In this document: positions 27,968 through 35,386 of the stretch, piece after piece
Layout: the number at the start of each line of letters is the position of its first letter
How positions within the stretch are numbered: position 1 is the stretch's first letter
The notes under the pieces: generated by a model
Database searches by the model: none
What the model saw: only the letters and a program-made list of their open reading frames with translations
What the model was told of the DNA's origin: nothing
DNA from: Neisseriaceae bacterium TC5R-5
GTDB lineage: Bacteria; Pseudomonadota; Gammaproteobacteria; Burkholderiales; Chromobacteriaceae
Direction of reading: 5' to 3'
Assembly: GCA_020830965.2 (NCBI GenBank)
Contig: JACCFC020000014.1
Coordinates: 16,159-80,158 of the forward strand
DNA length: 64,000 nucleotides
Position numbers and translations under genes: made by a program

Positions 27968-28843
27968 TTAGCGGTCAAATTTTTCCAGCAGCGTGATAAA
28001 AGCAGCACGCTCTTCAGCAGGCAGTGATACCAAAGGCAAACGTACCTCACCGACTTCGACGCCGTGACGACGGCAACCGAGTTTGGCCTTCTGGTTGTAG
28101 CCACCGGACTCCATAGACTGAATCACCGTGTACATACCGCTCATCAACAGACGTACACGCTGCCAGTTTTCCTCTTTGGCTGCCGCCAGCATGGCGACCT
28201 GCTCACCGGGGAAGACATTGGCGGCACCGCTAATCCAGCTACGTACCCCCCAGAACAGGAAATCGGCTGCTTGATCATCACAGCCACAGATCACCTCAAA
28301 ATTAGGCAGCTTGGCCTGAATCAGCGCCAGTGCGCGGCTAAAGTCGCCGCTGCTTTCCTTCAGGCCAATAATGTTTGGCTCACGGCTCAACTCCACCACG
28401 CTGTCGAGGGAGATTTCCACGCCGGCACGCGCCGGGAAGTTATACATAATGATGGGCAAGCTGCTGGCGGCGGCAACGGCTTTGAAGTGAGCGACGATGC
28501 CGCGCTGATCGGGCAGGCTATATGCTGGCGGGGCCAGCATCAGTGCCTCATAGCCCAGCTCGGCAGCCTGCTTGGCACGGGCGATGGCACCACTGGTAGA
28601 CAAATCATTGGCACCGGCAATCAGTCTTACCTTGCCTTTGGCCACTTTGGCGATGCACTCCAGCACCTGCTGGCGCTCGCTCTCATCCAAGGTGTAATAC
28701 TCACCAGTGGTACCGCAGGCGACGATGCCGGCCACACCCTGATCAATAAAGCGTTCTGCCAACTGGGCCAGCGCGCTCAGATCGACACGGCCTTGGGCAT
28801 TAAATGGGGTAACGATGGGGACGAGAATACCTTCGGTTTGCAT
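27968..28843 (-). CDS. DapA-family lyase, probable 1-pyrroline-4-hydroxy-2-carboxylate deaminase
   Basis: A 291-residue TIM-barrel enzyme of the dihydrodipicolinate synthase/N-acetylneuraminate lyase family. AAGGAG precedes the ATG at 28843. Visible are the GTTGEYYTL motif (GxxGE), YNFPARAGVEI with the conserved Tyr, and the Schiff-base Lys in IIGLKESSGD. The neighbours (epimerase, FAD dehydrogenase, aldehyde dehydrogenase) make it the deaminase that converts 1-pyrroline-4-hydroxy-2-carboxylate to 2-oxoglutarate semialdehyde. It is separated from the dehydrogenase gene upstream by a palindromic repeat but by only 13 bases from the aldehyde dehydrogenase downstream. Confidence 0.88.
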   Translation of the reverse strand: MQTEGILVPIVTPFNAQGRVDLSALAQLAERFIDQGVAGIVACGTTGEYYTLDESERQQVLECIAKVAKGKVRLIAGANDLSTSGAIARAKQAAELGYEALMLAPPAYSLPDQRGIVAHFKAVAAASSLPIIMYNFPARAGVEISLDSVVELSREPNIIGLKESSGDFSRALALIQAKLPNFEVICGCDDQAADFLFWGVRSWISGAANVFPGEQVAMLAAAKEENWQRVRLLMSGMYTVIQSMESGGYNQKAKLGCRRHGVEVGEVRLPLVSLPAEERAAFITLLEKFDR

Positions 28844-28936
28844 GGAAACTCCTTGCTTGGTGGTGAAGTAGTCGAGAGTGACCGGCACTCTCAGCCTAAG
28901 TGGTCAATAATGGGCGCTTACCGCCCGTGCTTGTTT

Positions 28937-29040
28937 AGAAACCGCTGACAAAACCCCGATCCAGCGTTGTGCCTTCTTGCCGTATCACTTTTGTACTGTC
29001 TGCGTCGGCGCGCTCTTCGAGGTGTTGTTAGCGGCACTAA
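28937..29040 (-). repeat. Dispersed palindromic element, copy A (within the hydroxyproline operon)
   Basis: 104 bases with imperfect terminal inverted repeats (TTAGAAACCGCTGAC at the left, GTTGTTAGCGGCACTAA at the right) and a core sharing ATCCAGCGTTG, ACTGTCTGCGT and CGGCGCGC with copies at 36.8, 46.5, 47.9 and 52.3 kb. It starts 12 bases after the stop of the D-hydroxyproline dehydrogenase gene and lies before the deaminase gene, so transcription through the cluster must cross it. Confidence 0.8.
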
Positions 29041-29051
29041 GGTACTGCGGC

Positions 29052-30299
29052 TTAAAAACGGTTCAAACGATAAGGAGCCAAATCCAGACTGGCTGACTGC
29101 TGCAAGATCATATCGCACAGCAAAGCGCCGCTGGTGGCGGCCAGGGTCAAACCCAGATGGCCATGACCAAAACAGAAATACAGGCCCGCTTTATGTGGGT
29201 CTGGGCCAATCACCGGCAGCGTATCCGGTAGCGAAGGGCGGTTGCCCATCCACACCGTCATGCCTTCTGTAGAAAAATCCCCAACAATACGTCGTGCTTT
29301 ATCCAGCAACATATAGGCCCGCTGCCAGTTGGGGGCTGCCGCGCGGCTAGCCAACTCTACGGTACCGGCCAGTCGCAGCCCACCGTTTGCCATCGGTAAA
29401 ATCACAAAACTCTCACTGGCACATTGAATAAAGTGATGCAGCTTGATGCCGGCCTGCGGCAAGGTAATATGGTAGCCACGCTCACTCTCCAGCGGCACCC
29501 GATACCGATATTGGCGGGTAAAGCGGTCACTCCAGATGCCGGCGGTGACGACCACGCTGGAAGCGGCAATGAAGCCATGCGTCAGCGTCTCCACTCCGCA
29601 CACCATGCCACTTTTTTCTTGCAGGCTGGTGACCTCGCACTGTTGAAACACCCCGCCCGTCGCGATAAAAGCATCGAACAAACCACGGGTAAATAAATAG
29701 GGATCATCCACATGCGACCAGGCTGGCACCTTTACTGCGCACTGCCAGCGCGGATCAATCTGTGGCTCACTGGCCTGTACCTCTTCATGATGCAGAGTGT
29801 GCCAATCAATACCATGGTGTGATTTTTCTGCCCAGGCAGCTTCCGCCGAGCCAAACTCCGCTGCATCCTGATACAGCGTCAACGAACCATGTCGTCGCCA
29901 CATGCCCTCAATACCGGCGGCCGCCACCAAGGGCTCATAATCGGCTGTGGCGCGGTTTAATAAGGCCGCCAGCGCCTGCGTCAAGTGCGCTACCTGGCGA
30001 GGACGGCTCGCGGCCGCAAAACGCAATAACCACGGCGCCAGCGTTGGCAAATAACGCCAGCGCACCGCCAGTGGGCCCAGCGGGTCCAGCAGCCAGGCGG
30101 GCAGCTTGCGCCACATGCCCGGCTCGGCCAGCGGAATCACATCGCTGATGGCCAGCGCACCGGCATTGCCATAGCTGGTCTCACGCGCCGGTTCGCCTTT
30201 ATCCAGTAACAACACAGGCAGGCCGGCCAGGCGCAGTTGCAAGGCGGTGGCAATACCCACCACGCCGGCACCAACTACCACGATGGGCTGTTGCATCAT
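29052..30299 (-). CDS. FAD-dependent D-amino acid dehydrogenase, probable D-hydroxyproline dehydrogenase
   Basis: A 415-residue DadA-type oxidoreductase. The N-terminal dinucleotide fold has VVVGAGVVGIATALQL and the acidic strand end LLLDKGEPARETSYGNAG. The C-terminal part has the FAD-closing GHGHLGLTLAATSG. By context it oxidises cis-4-hydroxy-D-proline to 1-pyrroline-4-hydroxy-2-carboxylate and passes electrons to the respiratory chain. This is the single-subunit type seen in Pseudomonas putida rather than the multi-subunit form. Two adjacent ATGs (30299, 30296) can serve; the first overlaps the epimerase stop by one base (TAATG). Confidence 0.85.
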   Translation of the reverse strand: MMQQPIVVVGAGVVGIATALQLRLAGLPVLLLDKGEPARETSYGNAGALAISDVIPLAEPGMWRKLPAWLLDPLGPLAVRWRYLPTLAPWLLRFAAASRPRQVAHLTQALAALLNRATADYEPLVAAAGIEGMWRRHGSLTLYQDAAEFGSAEAAWAEKSHHGIDWHTLHHEEVQASEPQIDPRWQCAVKVPAWSHVDDPYLFTRGLFDAFIATGGVFQQCEVTSLQEKSGMVCGVETLTHGFIAASSVVVTAGIWSDRFTRQYRYRVPLESERGYHITLPQAGIKLHHFIQCASESFVILPMANGGLRLAGTVELASRAAAPNWQRAYMLLDKARRIVGDFSTEGMTVWMGNRPSLPDTLPVIGPDPHKAGLYFCFGHGHLGLTLAATSGALLCDMILQQSASLDLAPYRLNRF

Positions 30300-31300
30300 T
30301 ACGCCACCTCAAAACCATGTACATAAGGATCGGCCTCATCCAACAGGATGCGGTTGTAGCCGGTTGTGATGGCCCAGCCCTCAATCGACGGCACAATCGC
30401 CGGGTAATCCCCCACCTGAGTCTCGCTGACGATGCGGCCAATAAACTGACTGCCGATCAGACTCTCATGCACAAAGGATTGCCCCGGGGCCAGCCAGCCA
30501 CGACCATAACGCTGTGCCAAACGTGCCGACGTGCCGGTACCGCAAGGCGAACGATCCAAGGCCGACGCACCGTACAGCACCGCATTGGCCGCATCCGAAT
30601 CCGCCTGCTTAGGCGCGCCCGTCCATAAACAATGACGGACACCACGGATATTCGGATCAAGCGGATGCACAATTTCATAATGCTGATTGATATACTCGCG
30701 CAGCTCATTGCCCATACTCACTAATTGGGCCGGGCTAAAATCGGCCATATCGCGGTAATTGGCCTGTTTTTCCACAATCGGATAAAAATTGCCGCCATAA
30801 GCAATATCTACCTGTAACTTGCCCAAAGCCGCCACTTCCACCTCAACATCGCGCAGATACAAAAAAGAAGGCACATTGGTCAGCGTGACCGAACGTACCT
30901 TCTCGCCCTGCATTTGATAACGTGCCACCACCTTGCCGGCTGGTGTATCCAAATTCAGCACCCCTGGCGTAGCCGGTGTCACCACACCCTGCTCAATCGC
31001 CATGGTGACTACCCCAATCGTGCCATGGCCGCACATGGGCAAACAGCCGCTGGTTTCGATATACAACACCGCAACATCACAATCCTCGCGGGTGGGCGGA
31101 TATAAAAACGCCCCCGACATCTGCGCATGGCCACGCGGCTCGAACATCAAACCGGTACGAATCCAGTCATAGCGCGCCAGAAAATCCAGGCGACGCTCCG
31201 CCTGTGTCTCACCCGCTAACGGTGGTGCCCCAGTCAACACCAAACGCACTGGATTGCCACAGGTATGACCATCCACACACTCAAATTCATAGACCGCCAT
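30299..31300 (-). CDS. 4-hydroxyproline 2-epimerase (proline racemase family)
   Basis: 333 residues, cofactor-independent. Both catalytic cysteines are present, in LPMCGHGTIGV and in DRSPCGTGTSARLA, so it should be a true two-base epimerase and not the Ser/Thr dehydratase variant. It turns trans-4-hydroxy-L-proline into cis-4-hydroxy-D-proline, the first step of the pathway. AGGAG precedes the ATG. It is the first gene of the operon and divergent from the GntR-type regulator. Proline racemase cannot be excluded, but the pathway neighbours fit hydroxyproline. Confidence 0.9.
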   Translation of the reverse strand: MAVYEFECVDGHTCGNPVRLVLTGAPPLAGETQAERRLDFLARYDWIRTGLMFEPRGHAQMSGAFLYPPTREDCDVAVLYIETSGCLPMCGHGTIGVVTMAIEQGVVTPATPGVLNLDTPAGKVVARYQMQGEKVRSVTLTNVPSFLYLRDVEVEVAALGKLQVDIAYGGNFYPIVEKQANYRDMADFSPAQLVSMGNELREYINQHYEIVHPLDPNIRGVRHCLWTGAPKQADSDAANAVLYGASALDRSPCGTGTSARLAQRYGRGWLAPGQSFVHESLIGSQFIGRIVSETQVGDYPAIVPSIEGWAITTGYNRILLDEADPYVHGFEVA

Positions 31301-31347
31301 TTGCTTACTCCTGACACATTCATGGCGTTACTTTAACCAGTCCGAAT

Positions 31348-31527
31348 ATTGAATACAATTGCTGACGAAGAAAACTTTGCTAAAGGCAGCGAAAATAAAA
31401 GTTTTATTGATCTTAAAACTTAATAAAATCATATGAATAAGGATTTATTGTCAAACATTGATCGTGCGATGCGGCAAGTGATGATCCATGTTTTTCAGCA
31501 AAAATAACTGTATTTTGTATAACAAAA
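31348..31527. promoter_or_regulatory. Two candidate operator palindromes between the hydroxyproline operon and its regulator
   Basis: ATTGAATACAAT (31348-31359) lies 48 bases before the epimerase start and TTTTGTATAACAAAA (31513-31527) lies 84 bases before the regulator start. Both resemble the TTGTATACAA-type sites of GntR/FCD regulators. One near each divergent promoter would suit joint control of the operon and autoregulation. The match is by eye only. Confidence 0.35.
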
Positions 31528-31610
31528 ATGGGCACAATCACGCCTGCTCGCTACCTGTGGGCTATATAAGCTATCAACGGATATCCCTTCACCTCGTCGG
31601 AAAACGCACT

Positions 31611-32309
31611 ATGCAACCAGCTCTTACCCTTACCGGTGCCGTGACCAACGCCTTGCGCCAGCGCATTCTGGCCGGAGAATGGCCGGCCGGTACCCCGCTC
31701 AAACAAGAAGCGCTGTCCCGTGAACTCGGTGTCAGTCGGGTCCCCCTGCGCGAAGCGTTACGCCAATTGGAAGCCGAAGGGCTGGTGACCATTGCTGACC
31801 ACAAAGGCGCGGTGGTGGCGCAATTATCGCTACCGGAAATTGTTGAACTGCTGCGTGTGCGGGTCTTGCTGGAATGTGACGTGCTGCTGGAGGCGATACC
31901 GCGTCAAACCGAAGCCCACTTAACCGTGGCGGCCGAATTGCTGGCGCGTTTTGAAAGTGCGCTGCAACAAAAAGACATCAGCGCTTGGGGCATTCTCAAT
32001 GCCCAATTTCATATGGCGCTCTACCAAGCCGCAGAACGCCCGCAAACGCTGGCGCTGATAGAGCAACTGCACAACCGCACCGACCGCTATACCCGTATGC
32101 AAATCCTGCTCACCAACTTTAGCGATCGCGCACATCAGGAACATAGCGAACTGCTGGCGCTGTGCCGCTGTAAAGATGCCATCAGCGCCGCCGCCTATCT
32201 GCGTCAGCACATTTTGCATGCCGAAGAAGCATTAGAAGCCTGGTATCAGCAACAAGCTGCTGAGGCGTGTGCGCGACCAAAACGACGCACACGCAAGCGC
32301 AGTGAGTGA
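31611..32309 (+). CDS. GntR-family regulator with FCD ligand domain
   Basis: 232 residues from the ATG at 31611, where the protein begins MQPALTLTGAVTNALRQRI; the frame upstream to 31488 gives residues unlike the family. The winged-helix GntR domain (about 5-70) has LSRELGVSRVPLREALRQLEAEG split over the recognition helix. The FCD domain (about 80-215) has the three metal-binding histidine positions in NAQFHMALYQAA and HQEHSELLALC. FCD proteins bind small carboxylates. Divergence from the operon suggests that it represses the hydroxyproline genes until the substrate or an intermediate binds. Confidence 0.88.
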   Translation: MQPALTLTGAVTNALRQRILAGEWPAGTPLKQEALSRELGVSRVPLREALRQLEAEGLVTIADHKGAVVAQLSLPEIVELLRVRVLLECDVLLEAIPRQTEAHLTVAAELLARFESALQQKDISAWGILNAQFHMALYQAAERPQTLALIEQLHNRTDRYTRMQILLTNFSDRAHQEHSELLALCRCKDAISAAAYLRQHILHAEEALEAWYQQQAAEACARPKRRTRKRSE

Positions 32310-32317
32310 AAACGGTT

Positions 32318-32605
32318 TTAGTGGGAAGAAGCGAGCGGCTCGAGTACGTTGCGCCACTCATCACACTCATTACCTAGCGCGGCCAACAAACATTGTAGCC
32401 AGGCGGCATCGCTAACGCTCTCATGGCTCAACTCACCTTGCTGGGCAGCGAGGGCGAGCAGTCGGGTCAATAGATACAGACCATCAAAACAGGCCGTTTG
32501 CAACTCATCAAGATGGCTGTGTGCCTCATCCAGATTAATAGCCCGGCCACGATGAAAATCGGCCATCAGTCGCAGCGTTGGAATCAGCGCAGTGCTGTGT
32601 TTCAT
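32318..32605 (-). CDS. Unknown small helical protein, second gene of a coupled pair
   Basis: 95 residues with no family I recognise. It is predicted to be mostly alpha-helical (DEAHSHLDELQTACFDGLYL, then LLTRLLALAAQQGELSHESV) and acidic, with no signal peptide or membrane helix. Its ATG overlaps the stop of the 119-residue gene by four bases (ATGA at 32602-32605), so the two are made together. The pair lies between a metabolic regulator and a toxin-antitoxin remnant, behind an unusual hairpin-rich leader, which points to accessory DNA. Confidence 0.65.
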   Translation of the reverse strand: MKHSTALIPTLRLMADFHRGRAINLDEAHSHLDELQTACFDGLYLLTRLLALAAQQGELSHESVSDAAWLQCLLAALGNECDEWRNVLEPLASSH

Positions 32606-32961
32606 GGTTCGCCCTCCGCTGTGCTGACCTCATCGAGTGCCTCGGTCAGACTATCCAGCAAGCCGACTAGCCAGCCTTTTAAGCGCTGTTGTTCCGGGTT
32701 CAGCTCACCGGTTAAGCCCAAGCGGGATAATAGCGCCTGCTGACAGCGATACACGGTGGTTACCGCACTGTGCTGATGGGCATTGAGGGCGAACGCCAAT
32801 TCGCCCTCAATGCAGCCGGACAGATAGGCACGGATGGCGTCGTCGGCTTCTTCGTGTAGGCGGTAATTGTTGATGACTTGTGTGGCCAGTTCGGAAAATG
32901 GCGACACCTTAGGATAAAAACGAAGCAGTGGCGCAGCCGCGCCGAGAGATTGCGTTGCCAT
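32602..32961 (-). CDS. Unknown small helical protein, first gene of a coupled pair
   Basis: 119 residues, unrecognised. After a short N-terminal tail the chain looks helical throughout (LATQVINNYRLHEEADDAIRA, split; AVTTVYRCQQALLSRLGLTG; KGWLVGLLDSLTEALDEV). It is acidic near the end, with two cysteines and no export signal. GAGGAGTG precedes the ATG at 32961. The preceding 230 bases form a run of five or more hairpins. Its TGA overlaps the start of the 95-residue gene. Size, pairing and acidic helical nature would suit a regulatory or phage-derived module, but no function can be assigned. Confidence 0.65.
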   Translation of the reverse strand: MATQSLGAAAPLLRFYPKVSPFSELATQVINNYRLHEEADDAIRAYLSGCIEGELAFALNAHQHSAVTTVYRCQQALLSRLGLTGELNPEQQRLKGWLVGLLDSLTEALDEVSTAEGEP

Positions 32962-32986
32962 TGGGTCACTCCTCTATGGGTTGGAA

Positions 32987-33187
32987 GCCTGCCTTCCTGT
33001 CGTCAAACAGGAATGGCAGGCACGCAGCAGGATTGACGAACCAGCATAGAGGAACCGGCAGCCCGAAGGCTCCCTACTACGGCCTACCGTATGGGCGTAG
33101 TGTTGGCGACGAACAGGAAAAGGCCGCAAACGCGGCTTTGTTCGCCTCTATGCTCAGGTCGTCAAACCTGGCGCTCACGATGAGCGC
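32987..33187 (-). promoter_or_regulatory. Hairpin-rich leader upstream of the small coupled gene pair
   Basis: At least four clear inverted repeats follow one another: GCCTGCCTTCCTG with CAGGAATGGCAGGC (32987-33021), GCCGC with GCGGC (33123-33136), CAGGT with ACCTG (33155-33170) and GCGCTCA with TGAGCGC (33171-33187). The loops of two share CGTCAAA; the same motif, inverted, recurs at 33033 (TTGACGA). The motif CCTCTATG or its complement occurs three times (32971, 33045, 33145). No good start codon opens a long frame on the minus strand here. This looks like a structured untranslated region or a cluster of small repeats. Positions 33188-33323 hold nothing I can name. Confidence 0.5.
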
Positions 33188-33323
33188 GCTGGCATTATCG
33201 TAGGCTGGCGCGGGGATGACAAGGGGTTTAAACGTGAGCTGGGTTGATGATCTGTTTAGATATGCCTAGCGGGGGCTATTGTTGACGTGCTTTGGCAAAC
33301 TCATTAGCTATTGGATCAATATC

Positions 33324-33545
33324 ATGCGAGAAATACAAAGCACTGCGATTGGCGTAGAGCTAAACACCCTCTTGGGGGTGGTGAACCCTATTGACGAAGA
33401 TATCGGTATTCTTGATGAGAACGGTAAAGTTTTAGGCGTGATTATTACTGCAGAGGCTTACCAGTGCTTTTTAAAGAAAGTAGAAGAGGAGGAAGATCGC
33501 TTGGATGCTGAGTCAGTGAAACAATTTCAACAAAACAGGCGGTGA
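33324..33545 (+). CDS. Phd/YefM-like antitoxin
   Basis: 73 residues from the ATG at 33324 (MREIQSTAIGVELNTLLG); the frame upstream to 33279 lacks support. The start MREIQ, the middle IGILDENGKVLGVIITAEAYQ and the charged C-terminal helix with four glutamates in a row followed by QFQQNRR match the small Phd/YefM antitoxins that bind their own promoter and cap a RelE/ParE or Doc toxin. The expected toxin gene just downstream is broken (see 33703-33861). It may therefore be an orphan antitoxin. Confidence 0.6.
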   Translation: MREIQSTAIGVELNTLLGVVNPIDEDIGILDENGKVLGVIITAEAYQCFLKKVEEEEDRLDAESVKQFQQNRR

Positions 33546-33548
33546 GTT

Positions 33549-33683
33549 GTGACTAAGGAAAAGCCGGAAAATCATCATCAGAATTATTTGCACGATGTGC
33601 GCGATATCTTTCGGCAAAAGCAAGCTCCACAAAACATGGATCGTAAAAACATAGCTGTCATCAGATATTCAATCAAGAGTTGA
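33549..33683 (+). CDS. Short ORF after the antitoxin, possibly debris
   Basis: A GTG three bases after the antitoxin stop opens 44 codons (VTKEKPENHHQNYLHDVRD, then IFRQKQAPQNMDRKN). It has histidine and charged residues and matches nothing I know. It occupies the place where a toxin N-terminus should be but does not look like one. It may be a separate small gene or recombination debris. Confidence 0.25.
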   Translation: MTKEKPENHHQNYLHDVRDIFRQKQAPQNMDRKNIAVIRYSIKS

Positions 33684-33702
33684 AAGTAAGCTGAGTTATT
33701 GA

Positions 33703-33861
33703 CGTGCCACGCCTAGAGGTGCCGATACCAAAAAGCGACAGGGGGCAGCGGAGGCTTATCGGACAAGGGTGGGAAATTACCATATTGTTTATGAAATTAT
33801 TGATAGTGATCTTATTGTCTGGATTGTGGATGTGGATCATCGTAGCAGCGTTTACAGGTAA
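33703..33861 (+). pseudogene. Remnant of a RelE/ParE-family toxin (C-terminal part only)
   Basis: In the frame ending at TAA 33859 the residues read EAYRTRVGNYHIVYEIIDSD, then LIVWIVDVDHRSSVYR. This is the typical C-terminal half of RelE/ParE toxins: the Arg-x-Gly-x-Tyr strand, the I-Y-E-I strand and the closing HRxxVYR that carries catalytic residues in active RelE proteins. The frame is open only from 33703, after a TGA, and has no start codon or N-terminal half. The overlapping longer ORF in the next frame (from 33704) is its shadow. The antitoxin gene lies 160 bases upstream. A deletion has removed the front of the toxin. Confidence 0.7.
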
Positions 33862-33914
33862 ACCATATCAACTACTCACTCCAACTTTTTATCTTCAGTC
33901 GGCTTGTGCGGCTC

Positions 33915-34793
33915 TTAATGCCGCGCAGCCAATAGACCTGAGCCGACAATCAGCAGCATCGCCAGCCAGGCAGTCAGGCCTAGTACATCGCCCCACAGCC
34001 ACACACCCAATAAGGCAGAAAACAACACCGTCAGATAGCTAAAACTGGCTACCAGATATTTGCGTCCTTCTTTAAACGCCTGCGTCATCGCTAACTGGCC
34101 TAATAGCCCGGTGACACCCATATTGAGCAAAGGCCAGATATTGGTGCTGTTAATCGGTGAAAAGCCCGGCCCTAACAGGACGATGATGCCCCCGACTATG
34201 CTGGCAATGCTGAAAAACCAGAACACAACGCGGGTTGGCGGCTCGCCCATTTCCCCCAGTTCTCGTACCTGGAACACCGCGTAACCCGCCAGTACCCCAG
34301 ATAGCAGCCCCAGCAGCCCTCCCAGCCATTGGGCCGAGCTGAATGTGGGCTGCAAGAGTAGGGCAATGCCGATAAACCCTAAGGCTAGCGCCAGCAGTAC
34401 GCTAAGCGTTAAGCGTTCTTTCAGCTTCAGCACGCACAATAGGGCAAAAAACAGCGAGGAGGTGTAATTGAGCGTGACCGAGGCCGCCAGCGATAGCTGC
34501 GTCAGTGAGTAAAAAAACGCCACCATGGTTAAGTAGCCAACCACGCTGCGCTTAAGATGCCCACGCCAATGCGGGGTGCGTAGCGGCTGGCGCTGCCATA
34601 GTCGGTTAATCGGCCATAACAGCACGGCGCCAATCGCGGTGCGCCAGAACAATAACTCCAGTGCACCAAAAGCTGCCGTGCTCTGCTTGGCAAACATGCT
34701 CATCAGTGCAAACAGCAGTGCCGCCACAATCATCCAGCCCGAGCCTAAGCGCCCTTCGGCCAGGCGCCGACGACCACTGATGAGTACAGACAT
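33915..34793 (-). CDS. DMT-superfamily (EamA) transporter
   Basis: A 292-residue inner-membrane protein with ten predicted helices in two EamA repeats. The first repeat runs to about residue 140 (MIVAALLFALMSMFAKQS and LELLFWRTAIGAVLLWPINR) and the second from about 150 to the end. Such proteins export amino acids, nucleotide bases or other metabolites. Its ATG overlaps the stop of the secreted-protein gene by one base (TAATG). Confidence 0.85.
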   Translation of the reverse strand: MSVLISGRRRLAEGRLGSGWMIVAALLFALMSMFAKQSTAAFGALELLFWRTAIGAVLLWPINRLWQRQPLRTPHWRGHLKRSVVGYLTMVAFFYSLTQLSLAASVTLNYTSSLFFALLCVLKLKERLTLSVLLALALGFIGIALLLQPTFSSAQWLGGLLGLLSGVLAGYAVFQVRELGEMGEPPTRVVFWFFSIASIVGGIIVLLGPGFSPINSTNIWPLLNMGVTGLLGQLAMTQAFKEGRKYLVASFSYLTVLFSALLGVWLWGDVLGLTAWLAMLLIVGSGLLAARH

Positions 34794-35311
34794 TATTTTG
34801 ATATTTCCAGCGATAGGCAGATGGACTCCATTTGCCGGCGATAGGTTTTAAATTCGGAAGCATTAGCGGTACAGCGCGCTTCGGCCAATGGCTGTTTACC
34901 GGCCAGTTGTACTACATGCAGATTGTGACGCACGATCCACAAACCATTGGCGACCAGCCGGCCATCGCGATACTCGGTGATCAGTCGGCCGGTATGACTA
35001 TTGCTGCGCACAAAGTTAGCGGCTTCGCGGCTACCCTCCGCGTGGCGAAACTTCTGTGTCAGTCGTGGCAAGGTGTCAGCACGTTTGGGTTTGCGTCGCT
35101 GAATCACCACTTCAATTGCTGCCCGCTCACGCTGATCTGCCTTAGGTGGCAATACACGCAGTAGGCGTTGCCCCTCTTGCTTGCCAGCGCGTACCTTCCA
35201 GCCGGCAGGTAGCGTAAAGTGTACTTTGCTTTGTGGGTCGGTATAGCTAGCGGCCCATACTGTTGGGCTGAGCAGGAGTGAGAACAAATAAAAGGGGAGC
35301 AGCTTGGGCAT
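34793..35311 (-). CDS. Secreted protein of unknown function
   Basis: 172 residues. Residues 1-20 are a signal peptide (LLPFYLFSLLLSPTVWA) and the mature chain starts ASYTDPQSKVHFTLPAGW, a beta-rich opening often seen in small periplasmic proteins. The mature part is basic. Two cysteines near the end (EARCTANA and ESICLSL) could form a disulphide. It overlaps the DMT transporter gene by one base. I do not recognise the family. Confidence 0.75.
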   Translation of the reverse strand: MPKLLPFYLFSLLLSPTVWAASYTDPQSKVHFTLPAGWKVRAGKQEGQRLLRVLPPKADQRERAAIEVVIQRRKPKRADTLPRLTQKFRHAEGSREAANFVRSNSHTGRLITEYRDGRLVANGLWIVRHNLHVVQLAGKQPLAEARCTANASEFKTYRRQMESICLSLEISK

Positions 35312-35334
35312 TTAACAAGGGGCCGGAGTCAATT

Positions 35335-35362
35335 AAAAAAAGGCGCGGAAATGGCCCGCACC
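35335..35362 (-). terminator. Intrinsic terminator of the Rieske oxygenase gene
   Basis: On the minus strand GGTGCGG pairs with CCGCGCC (one G-U pair), followed by seven T at 35341-35335. It lies 25 bases beyond the oxygenase stop. Confidence 0.8.
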
Positions 35363-35386
35363 TATTATCTCATTCAAGTCCATATC

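Noticed and set aside
28064..28948. A 294-codon plus-strand open frame opposite the deaminase gene
   Set aside because: It is antisense to a clear DapA-family gene; codon bias of that gene leaves the opposite frame open.
33704..34042. A 112-codon plus-strand ORF after the antitoxin
   Set aside because: The recognisable toxin residues are in the adjacent frame, and the 3' half of this ORF is antisense to the DMT transporter.
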